DNA of 11,319 nucleotides from CAYVQE01 sp964633205 (lineage in GTDB: Bacteria; Myxococcota; B64-G9): the NCBI GenBank assembly GCA_964633205.1, contig CAZWFN010000177.1, positions 1-11,319 on the forward strand, read 5' to 3'. The notes beneath the pieces are model-generated. The model was not told where the DNA came from. It worked only from the letters and a program-made list of their open reading frames with translations, and ran no database searches. How positions within the stretch are numbered: position 1 is the first letter of the stretch; each line of letters begins with the position of its first letter. The translations under genes were made by a program, and so were the position numbers. Shown here in pieces: positions 4,914 to 11,319 of this stretch.

Positions 4914-5933
4914 ATGGCCAGCCACGAAGCGCGTTACTATACCCGTCGCGACGACGGCACGGTCGACTGCGGCCTGTGCCCCCACGCCTGCGTCATCAAG
5001 CCGGGCCGCAGCGGCAGCTGCATGGTGCGCCGCAACGAGGGCGGCCGGCTGCTGGCCCTGACCTACGGCCGGGCCATCGCGCTGAACCACGATCCGATCG
5101 AGAAGAAGCCGCTGTTCCATGTACTGCCCGGCTCGCGCTCGACCAGCGTGGCCACCGCCGGCTGCAACCTGAGCTGCGAGCACTGCCAGAACCACGACAT
5201 CAGCCAATACCCGGTACGCCACGGCGAGGTGCCCGGCCGCCAGCTGGCGCCCGAGCAGGTGGTGGCCGCGGCCCGGCAGGCCGGCTCGGCCACCATCGCG
5301 CTGACCTACACCGAGCCGACCATCTTCATGGAGTGGGGCCAGGACATCGCCGCCGCCGGCGCGGCCGCCGGGGTGCGCTGCGTCTCGGTCAGCAACGGCT
5401 TCGTCCAGCCCGAGCCGCTGGCCGATCTGGCGCGCCACCTGCTGGCGGCCAACATCGACCTGAAGGCCTTCGACGACCATTTCTACCGCAGCGTCTGCGG
5501 TGCCCGGCTGCAGCCGGTGCTCGACACCATCGCCCAGCTGGTCCGCGCCGGGGTGTGGGTCGAGGTGACCACTCTGCTGATCCCCGGGTTGAACGACGAC
5601 GACGCCCAGCTCGAGCGGCTGGCCGGCTTTCTGGCCGGGCTGGACCCGGCCATCCCCTGGCACCTGAGCCGCTTCCACCCCGACAACCGCATGCTCGACC
5701 GCGGCCCCACCTCGCCCGAGCGCATCCAGCGCGCCCGGCAGATCGGGCTGCGGGCCGGGCTGCGCTTCGTCTACTCGGGCAATGTCTGGGGCGACGAAGG
5801 CGAGCACACCCGCTGCCCGGGCTGCGGCCGGGTGCTGATCGAGCGCCACGGCTTCAGCGTGCTGGCCAACCAGCTGGCCCCCGGCGGCCGCTGCCCCGAC
5901 TGCGACGAGGCCATCGAGGGCGTGTTCGAGTAG
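4914..5933 (+). CDS. amrS: AmmeMemoRadiSam system radical SAM enzyme AmrS
   Basis: A 339-residue radical SAM protein. The cluster-binding motif is C84-N-L-S-C88-E-H-C91, followed by QN. Upstream is the conserved Cys set of this family (C19, C22, C26, C36 in CGLCPHACVIKPGRSGSC). TYTEPTIFMEW (131-141), the NIDLKAFDDHFYR block and HLSRFHPDNRM are also typical. The C-terminus has a second Cys set, C301/C304 in RCPGCG and C327/C330 in RCPDCD. Length and full-length layout match the family. In other genomes these proteins occur with Memo-like and AMMECR1-like partners; neither is in this window. The substrate is not established. The start at 4914 is chosen for GGGGAGG (4902-4908) five bases upstream; an in-frame ATG at 4890 would add eight residues but has no clear ribosome site. 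The gene is divergent from the PLP enzyme and converges with the lipoprotein gene, leaving four bases between the stop codons. Confidence 0.93.
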   Translation: MASHEARYYTRRDDGTVDCGLCPHACVIKPGRSGSCMVRRNEGGRLLALTYGRAIALNHDPIEKKPLFHVLPGSRSTSVATAGCNLSCEHCQNHDISQYPVRHGEVPGRQLAPEQVVAAARQAGSATIALTYTEPTIFMEWGQDIAAAGAAAGVRCVSVSNGFVQPEPLADLARHLLAANIDLKAFDDHFYRSVCGARLQPVLDTIAQLVRAGVWVEVTTLLIPGLNDDDAQLERLAGFLAGLDPAIPWHLSRFHPDNRMLDRGPTSPERIQRARQIGLRAGLRFVYSGNVWGDEGEHTRCPGCGRVLIERHGFSVLANQLAPGGRCPDCDEAIEGVFE

Positions 5934-5937
5934 TGGC

Positions 5938-7146
5938 TTACCCCTTGCCGGTCTTGTTGATCTTGAAGGCGTAGAGCTTGTGATCGCCCGAGGTGACGTA
6001 GAGCCGGTCGCCGTCGAGGGCCGGGTCGGACTCGATCTTGTAGCCGGTCTTGTAGCGGAAGAACTGCTTGCAGTTGGCCCGGTCGAGGGCGTAGACGCTG
6101 GCGTCGCCCTGGCCGCCGCCGAAGAAGACCAGGTTCTTGTAGAACACGCCGTAGGAGACCACCTCGCCCTGTGTCAAGAAGTGGCACTTCTCCTCGCCGG
6201 TGGCCGCGTCCAGGGCGTAGAACTTGTGATCGTTGGAGCCGACCCACAGCACCCCGTCCTTGATCATGGGCGAGCTGAGCACGTCGCCGCCGGTCTGGAA
6301 CTGCCACTTGAGCTCGGTGCCGGTGGCCGCGTCGATGGCGTAGACCTTGTCGTCCTTGCTGCCGAAGTAGACCGTACCGTCGACCACCAGGGCCGAGGAG
6401 GTGATGCCGCCGCCGGTCTGGTAGCGCCACTTCAGGCTGCCGTCGGCGGTGTGGATGGCGTACATATAGCCGTCCAGGTTGCCCACGTAGAGCACCCCGT
6501 CCTTGACCGCCGGGGCGGCGTAGGAGAAGGACTTCGGCTCCACCTCGGGCTCTGCCCGCTGCTCGGCGGCGTCGTCGTCGCCGGTCGCTTCGGCATCGCC
6601 TGCGCCCGCCTCGCCGCCTTCCCCGGCCGCCGCTTCGTCTTCCTTCTCCTCGGGCTCGGCCTCCTCGGGCTCGGCCGGAAACTGCCACTGCAGCTTGCCG
6701 GTCTTGGCAGCGAGCGCGTAGACGTGGCCGTCGTAGGAGGTCATGTAGATCACGCCCTCGGACAGGGTGGCGTCGGACTTGATGCGCTCGTCGGCCGAGA
6801 ACTGCCACTTGAGCTGGCCGTTGAAGCTGACCGCGTAAAAAGTCTGGTTGGTGGCGCCGAAGTAGATGCGCTTGCCGTCGCTGATGGGGTGGGCGAAGAT
6901 CTCGGCGCTCGGCGCGGCGTACTCCCAGCGCGACTTGCCCTTCTTGTCCACCGCGTGCAGGGCGCCGCTCTCCGAGCCGAACACGATCAGGTCGTCGAGC
7001 ACCAGCGGCGTCGAGTACAGGGCCGAGGTGGTAGGGTATTCCCACAGCTTCTCGATCGAGGGCGAGCAGCCCGTGGCCCCGAGCCAGGCCAGGCCGCTCG
7101 CGGCCAGCACCACCAAACGCCATCCGGATCCGAGCAGCGATCGCAT
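5938..7146 (-). CDS. PQQ-repeat beta-propeller lipoprotein (BamB-like)
   Basis: A protein of 402 residues. The N-terminus is a lipoprotein signal (MRSLLGSGWRLVVLAASGLA, then WLGATGC with lipidated C27). The body is a run of propeller blades with the pattern DGVLYVG, D(G/H)xxYALDAATG, xKWxFxTGG: for example DGVIYMTSYDGHVYALAAKTG (130-150) and DGTVYFGSKDDKVYAIDAATG. This is the PQQ-like/BamB fold, usually a periplasmic binding scaffold; the BamB role in outer-membrane assembly is not proven here. An acidic Ala/Glu/Gly-rich linker (about residues 159-205) interrupts the blades, which is unusual. The ATG at 7144-7146 is chosen because AGGGGGA lies six bases upstream and a lipoprotein signal begins there. 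The longer frame to 7224 would begin inside the predicted promoter. The gene is tail-to-tail with amrS and divergent from the Cys-rich lipoprotein. Confidence 0.9.
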   Translation of the reverse strand: MRSLLGSGWRLVVLAASGLAWLGATGCSPSIEKLWEYPTTSALYSTPLVLDDLIVFGSESGALHAVDKKGKSRWEYAAPSAEIFAHPISDGKRIYFGATNQTFYAVSFNGQLKWQFSADERIKSDATLSEGVIYMTSYDGHVYALAAKTGKLQWQFPAEPEEAEPEEKEDEAAAGEGGEAGAGDAEATGDDDAAEQRAEPEVEPKSFSYAAPAVKDGVLYVGNLDGYMYAIHTADGSLKWRYQTGGGITSSALVVDGTVYFGSKDDKVYAIDAATGTELKWQFQTGGDVLSSPMIKDGVLWVGSNDHKFYALDAATGEEKCHFLTQGEVVSYGVFYKNLVFFGGGQGDASVYALDRANCKQFFRYKTGYKIESDPALDGDRLYVTSGDHKLYAFKINKTGKG

Positions 7147-7194
7147 CTCAAGTCCCCCTGTCGCGGGTTGCCCATGGGCATACGGTTGTCGATT

Positions 7195-7224
7195 CTCATA
7201 GCAAATCGAGGGGATGCCTGTCAA
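7195..7224 (-). promoter_or_regulatory. Sigma70-type promoter for the propeller lipoprotein
   Basis: On the minus strand a perfect -35 box TTGACA (7224-7219) is followed after 18 bases by TATGAG (7200-7195). Transcription would begin near 7188, giving a leader of about 40 nt to the ATG at 7146. It lies in the 160-bp divergent region shared with the Cys-rich lipoprotein gene, for which I found only a weak TAGAGT-like -10 (7280-7285). Confidence 0.6.
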
Positions 7225-7306
7225 CTCCGCGCGTTCGCCCGAGCCCGCCGCAATCTGGTCGCGCCGCGCTGGTCCGTGCTAGAGTAGAAGCAGAGGAGTG
7301 CCGAAC

Positions 7307-10284
7307 ATGAAACGCACGTACCCGGTGTGGCTGGTGCTGGTGGCAGGGGCAGCCATTGGCGCGGCCTGCTCTTCGGGGCCGGCCGACGAGGGCTGTACCG
7401 ATGGCGAGCTGATCGGGGGTGTCTGCTACCCCCACGACTGTCCGGACGCGGACTGTGCGGCCGGTTTCGTCTGCGTCGACGGCACCTGCACCGACCCGGC
7501 GTGCATCGGGGTCGAGTGCGGGGCCAACAGCACCTGCGCGGGCGGCCAGTGCTACCCCGACGATTGCCTNNNNNNNNNNGCCTGTGGCGCAACTGCCCCG
7601 GGGTGGGCGAGGTGTGCGTCGACGAGGAGTGCGTGCCGGCCGCCTGTGTGGACGTCGAGTGTCCCGAGGGCGAGCGCTGCGCGGCCGGCCGGTGCTACCC
7701 GATCGACTGCCAGACCCAGCACTGCCCCGGCTACGGCGAGGTGTGTATCGACGAGGCGTGCGTGCCGGCCTCCTGCGTGGGGGTGGAGTGCCCCGAGGGC
7801 CAGCGCTGCGCGGCCGGCCAGTGCTATCCGGCCGGCTGCGAGGAGACGGGCTGCTTCGGCCCGGGGGAGGTGTGCGTCGACGGCAGCTGCGAGCGTTCCA
7901 GCTGCGTGGACGTCGAGTGCACCGAAGGCACCGCCTGCGCCAACGGCTACTGCTATCCGGTCGACTGCAACGATCATCCCTGCACCGGCCACGGCGAGGT
8001 GTGCATCGACGGCGGGTGCGTGCCGGCCGACTGCGCCGGCGTCGAATGCCCGCCGGGTGAGCGCTGCGCCCGCGGCGAGTGCTTCCCCATCGATTGCGGC
8101 GGCGAGACTTGCACCGCCGACGAGGTCTGCTACCAGGGCAGCTGCGTGCGCGACCTGTGCGTGGGGGTGGACTGCGCCCCGGGGCAGCGCTGCGCCGAGG
8201 GCCTCTGCGTGGCGCTCGACTGCCCCACCATGGACTGCGGAGTGGACGAGGTGTGCGCCGACGGCGCCTGCGTGCCGGCCGGCTGCGCCAACACCGAGTG
8301 CCCGGCGGGCGAGAGCTGCGGCGCCGACGGGCTGTGTCATCCCAGCGATTGCGCCGGCCAGGCCTGCGGGCCGTTCGAGCTGTGCGTCGACGATGCGTGC
8401 GTCGACCAGCTGTGCGTCGACATCACCTGCGAGCAGGGCACCGTCTGCGCCGGCGGCGAGTGCTGGCCGCTGGACTGCCCGGACCGCGATTGCTTCAGCG
8501 GCCAGCTGTGCATCGACGGGGTGTGCACCGACGCCGAGTGCGCCGACTGCCGCTGCTGCCCCGAACAGGACTGCGGCCTGGGCAACCAGTGCGCCGAGGT
8601 GGATTGCTGCGGGGTGCTGCACGTGTGCCTGTTCGACGCCGCCCGCGAGCTGCCGGTCTGGAGCTGGGGCGGCGACGCCTGCAGCGACGGCGATCCCTGC
8701 ACCACCGACGACCGCTGCAGCGCGGCCGGCTGCAGCGGCCAGGTGATGGTCTGTGACCAGCCCCCGGAAGACTACTGCGACGGCCTGCAGCGCCACGCCT
8801 TCCCGCAGCAAGGGGTCTGCCGGACCGGGGTGTGCGAGTACCCGGCGGTGATCGAGACCTGTGCCGAGGCCTGCGTCGACGGTGTCTGCGTCGGCGAGAT
8901 GTGCGGCGGGGAGCGCTGCGATCCGGGCGAGGAGTGCGTCGACGGCGTCTGCTCCTGCTCCGGCACCGGGCCGGACTGCAACCCCGACCAGGCCTGCTGC
9001 GACGGCGCCTGCGTCGACCTGGACACCGACGCCGACAACTGCGGCGGCTGCGGCTTCGCCTGTGGCGCCAACGCCCGCTGCGTCGACGGCGGCTGTGTCT
9101 GCGACGAGCCCTGGGGCAACTGCAACGGCGATTGGGCCGACGGCTGCGAGGCCAACACCCAGTCCTCGGTCAGCCACTGCGGCGGCTGCGGCCAGCCCTG
9201 TCCGGCCGGGCTGCACGCCGACGCCGGCTGTGTCGACGGCGCCTGCACCTATGTCTGCCAGGAGGGCTGGCAGGACTGCGACCCGGATCCGCGAACCTGC
9301 GAGGCCCACCCGCAGGACGATCCGTACAACTGCGGCGGGTGCGGCTTCACCTGCGGCCAGAACGCCAGCTGTGCCGAGGGCGCCTGCGTCTGCGACAGCG
9401 GCTACTCCAACTGCAACGACGACTGGGGCGACGGCTGCGAGGTCCACCACCTGAGCGACGTGGACCATTGCGGCGGCTGCGACCAGGCCTGTGGCGGCGA
9501 CGAGCACAACGACGTGACCTGCGACGACGGCGGCTGCGTCTACGAGTGTCAGGAGCCGTGGCTCGACTGCGACGACGATCCGCGCAGCTGCGAGATCGAC
9601 GGCGCCCAGGACTTGCACAACTGCGGCGCCTGCGGCAACGACTGCGGCGCCAACGCCCACTGCGACGGCGGCCAGTGCGCCTGCGACCACGGCTGGGGCG
9701 ACTGCGACGATGATCAGGCCACCGGCTGCGAGCAGACCCTCGACACCCTGACCCACTGCGGCGCCTGCCACGACCCCTGCGATCTGCCCGGCGCGGTCGA
9801 GGACTGCTCCAGCATGACCTGCGAGCTGGTCAGCTGCGAGTCGGGGTACTGGAACGTCGACCAGCAGGACGACAACGGCTGCGAGTGCGCCGAGCCGGAA
9901 GACGAGCCCACCAGCTGCGCCGACGCGCTGGCCCTGGGCACCGTCAGCAACGGCGGCGACCTGAGCCACCAGGCGGTCATGGTCAACATCCCCGGGGTCT
10001 ACACCGACGTCGACTGCTTCCGGGTCGCCCTGGACGACGGCAACGGCAGCTGCACCTTCAACCTGACCATCTCCGAGCCGGGCAGCCTGATGTTCGACGG
10101 CTGGCGCAACGACTGCGGCGTGGCGCCTTACTGCGTCGAGGACAACCTGATCACCTCGAGCTGCAGCGGCCCGCGCGAGTGCGAGCAGGACGGCAACACC
10201 GGCGACTACATCGTCTGCGTGCGCCCCATAGACCCCGACCAGGCGCTGTGTTTGAGCTACACCGTGTCGGCCAACTGCAACTGA
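7307..10284 (+). CDS. Large Cys-rich multi-repeat lipoprotein with C-terminal beta-sandwich domain
   Basis: One gene is split by ten Ns (7570-7579) into two frames. Joining 7569 to 7584 gives 987 residues without a stop. Translation starts at the ATG at 7307, eight bases after AGAGGAG (7292-7298). The N-terminus is a probable lipoprotein signal (MKRTYPVWLVLVAGAAIGAA, C21; the lipobox is weak). Residues 67-407 are eight units of 42-43 residues with the pattern GVECxxGxxCxxGxCYPxDC, four residues, CxxxGEVCxDGxCVPAxC. Residues 408-572 are further Cys-rich sequence, including CSDGDPCTTDDRC. From 573 to about 862 there are six CGGCG modules of two alternating types, resembling Stig1-like Cys-rich modules common in Myxococcota. 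The last about 120 residues (866-987, from CADALALG) look like a PPC-type beta-sandwich (YTDVDCFRVALDDG). It is probably a surface or periplasmic disulfide-rich protein, possibly adhesive. No catalytic site is seen. It is tail-to-tail, six bases apart, with the next gene. Confidence 0.85.
7505..8541 (+). repeat. Eight-unit 42-43 residue Cys repeat array
   Basis: After closing the gap, eight units of 43, 43, 43, 43, 42, 42, 43 and 42 residues run end to end (341 residues, 67-407 of the corrected protein). Each unit has two halves of about 21 residues. The first has the form VxVECPEGxRCAAGxCYPxDC; the second has four residues, then CxGxGEVCxDxxCVPAxC. A partial unit precedes the array (GGVCYPHDC and following). 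The spacing DC, four residues, C holds in all eight units and in the leading partial unit. Confidence 0.9.
7570..7579. other. Assembly gap (10 Ns), probably a false gap between overlapping contig ends
   Basis: The bases before the Ns end in GCCT (7566-7569) and the bases after them begin with GCCT (7580-7583). If those four bases are the same ones read twice, deleting 14 nt joins the frames as D-C-L-W-R-N-C. This restores the four-residue spacing seen in every other unit and gives an integer 988-codon gene. The reading frames on the two sides require a true gap length of 2 modulo 3; minus four satisfies this and ten does not. Confidence 0.85.
9037..9906 (+). repeat. Alternating X-Y Cys-module array, three pairs
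   Basis: Six modules alternate strictly. X modules begin NCG(G/A)CG and carry CxC, NCNxDWxDGCE-like ends; they start at 9037, 9328 and 9619 (138, 138 and 135 bp). Y modules begin HCG(G/A)C and carry CxxxCQExWxDCDxDPRxCE-like ends; they start at 9175, 9466 and 9754 (about 153 bp each). The X-Y pair, 291 bp or 97 residues, is the true repeat unit. The third Y module is diverged and has lost the DPRxCE ending. Confidence 0.85.
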
Positions 10285-10290
10285 ACCTCA

Positions 10291-11319
10291 CTATTCAATA
10301 CGGTGGCGTTCGCGTTCGGCCTCGCGGTGGCGGGCCGGGAAGTCGCGCTCGATGCGCTGGTAGACCGCCCGGGCGTGTTCGAAACGACCCAGCTTGACCA
10401 GGCAGGAGGCCTGGTCGAACAGGGCGTCGGCGGCCAGCCGGTGGCGCGGGGCAGCGGCCAGGGCGCGGTCGACCGCGGCGATGGCCTGCCGGCAGCGGCC
10501 GGCGGCGAACAGGGCCCGGGCCAGCGCGTAGCGGGCGCCGGTGGCGCGGGCGTCGCCGGCGGCGGCGCGCAAAAAGGCCCGCCAGGCCGCGGCGGCTGCG
10601 GTGTGATCCTCGGCGGCCTGGGCCTCGAGGGCGCTGCGGTACAGGGCGTCGGCCCCGGCGGCCGCGTCCTGGTCCCGGCCGGCCCGGGTCCGCTGGACCG
10701 GCTCGGCCGGGCGCGCTGCCGGCGCCTCGCTCTCGGCCCTGGCGGCTGCGGCCTGTTCGACCTGTTCGGCCTGTTCGGCCTGCGCGGCCGGGGGCTGCTC
10801 GCCGCCGGCCGGCGGCTCCGGTTCCTGCGGCCGGGCCAGCGAGGCGATGCCCTCGGCCGGCCGTCGCCGCTCGCGCGCGGCGGTCCGGCCGTCCGGCTGG
10901 TCGTCGGCCGGAGCGGCCGGCCGGGACGCCTGGACCCGGCGCTCGGCGCTGTCCAGACCGCCGGTCGAGGCGGCCGAATCGACCGCGTCGTGGCCGGGCG
11001 GCGGCTGGGCGAAGGCGCGCGACTCGGCGCCGCCGTCGCTGTCGGCCCCGACCAGCCCGTCGAGCGGATCGGCGTCGACCTGGTCGCGCAGCGGCGGCGG
11101 CGCCTTTTGCCGCCGGGCCGCCTCTCGTTTCTTCTCCCCCTGTCGGGCGGGGGCAGCGGCCCGCGCGCCGGTGCGCTCCTCCGGCGCCTCCGGCTCCGCC
11201 GACTTGGCCGGCGCTGGGGCGCTGTAGCGCCCCCGCTCGGCGCGCTTGCCGGCCGGGCCGCGGTCCCGGGCCGGGCGCCGCCGGGCGCGCCGGTGGCGGC
11301 GGGCCGCGGTGCGCTCGGC
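10291..11319 (-). CDS. TPR-type protein with long disordered linker (5' partial)
   Basis: On the minus strand the frame ending at the TAG (10291-10293) is open to the window edge, giving at least 342 residues. A TTG at 10572 could be mistaken for a start but is internal: upstream of it, in the same frame, ADALYRSALEAQAAEDHTAA and AWRAFL continue the helical pattern with no stop. The last 120 residues or so form TPR-like helix pairs (ARYALARALFAAGRCRQAI, FDQASCLVKLGRFEHARAVY). The visible N-terminal two thirds are Ala/Pro/Arg/Glu-rich and probably disordered; they include a small repeat (EQAEQAEQVEQ, about 10757-10786) and a strongly basic segment at the window edge. In Myxococcota, TPRs after such linkers often form the C-terminus of FecR-like or anti-sigma membrane regulators, but the part that would show this is off the window. 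It is tail-to-tail with the Cys-rich lipoprotein. Confidence 0.75.
   Translation of the reverse strand, partial: AERTAARRHRRARRRPARDRGPAGKRAERGRYSAPAPAKSAEPEAPEERTGARAAAPARQGEKKREAARRQKAPPPLRDQVDADPLDGLVGADSDGGAESRAFAQPPPGHDAVDSAASTGGLDSAERRVQASRPAAPADDQPDGRTAARERRRPAEGIASLARPQEPEPPAGGEQPPAAQAEQAEQVEQAAAARAESEAPAARPAEPVQRTRAGRDQDAAAGADALYRSALEAQAAEDHTAAAAAWRAFLRAAAGDARATGARYALARALFAAGRCRQAIAAVDRALAAAPRHRLAADALFDQASCLVKLGRFEHARAVYQRIERDFPARHREAERERHRIE

Noticed and set aside
5980..7287. A 435-codon plus-strand frame opposite the propeller lipoprotein
   Set aside because: It is low-complexity Val/Ala/Gly sequence mirroring the propeller repeats; no independent evidence supports it.
7552..9969. 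An 805-codon open frame on the minus strand opposite the Cys-rich gene
   Set aside because: It is an Ala/Val-rich shadow of a GC-rich, TGC-rich gene: regular opposite-strand codons cannot form stops, and there is no domain or ribosome site.
7307..10284. The Cys-rich gene as a frameshifted pseudogene
   Set aside because: The frame change coincides exactly with the Ns, and a four-base overlap of the flanks restores the frame and the repeat spacing, so an assembly artefact explains it better.

Overview
The window looks like a very GC-rich chromosome from a Myxococcota or other 'Deltaproteobacteria'-type bacterium, probably a metagenome-derived assembly. The reasons are the strong G/C bias at third codon positions, Ala/Pro/Glu-rich low-complexity linkers in secreted proteins, a very large cysteine-repeat lipoprotein with CGGCG and DGCE modules of a kind common in those lineages, and a 10-N scaffold gap. 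This placement is an inference from protein style, not a measured phylogeny.

Layout. (1) 3-2925, plus strand: a probable three-gene cluster. It holds the 3' part of a membrane-anchored TPR protein whose start lies before the window (its visible N-terminus is a Pro/Ala tandem repeat), a small TFIIB-type zinc-ribbon protein, and a small membrane protein built from an internal duplication. (2) 2926-3287: a 362-bp non-coding stretch with a degenerate short repeat, a 44-residue orphan coding remnant on the minus strand, and a cluster of REP-like repeats that can fold into a terminator and that touches the stop codon of the next gene. (3) 3288-4769, minus: a fold-type II PLP enzyme. (4) 4914-5933, plus, divergent from it: the radical SAM enzyme of the AmmeMemoRadiSam system (AmrS). 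(5) 5938-7146, minus, tail-to-tail with AmrS: a BamB-like PQQ-repeat beta-propeller lipoprotein with a good sigma70-type promoter. (6) 7307-10284, plus, divergent from it: a 987-residue Cys-rich multi-repeat lipoprotein, interrupted by the N gap. (7) 10291-11319, minus, tail-to-tail with it: the C-terminal part of a TPR protein with a long disordered linker, running off the window.

How the genes relate. Most products are predicted to act in or on the envelope (TPR membrane protein, duplicated membrane protein, propeller lipoprotein, Cys-rich lipoprotein). The PLP enzyme and AmrS are cytoplasmic and may share a divergent control region. I see no defence island, complete mobile element, CRISPR array, rRNA or tRNA, and no single multi-gene system that I would call new. 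The most informative observations are: the N gap is very likely spurious, because the contig ends share GCCT and removing 14 nt restores one open frame and the exact repeat spacing; the Cys-rich protein contains a strictly alternating two-module array behind an eight-unit array; the first and last genes are both longer than an ATG/TTG-based ORF call would suggest; and the membrane protein is a clear tandem duplication.
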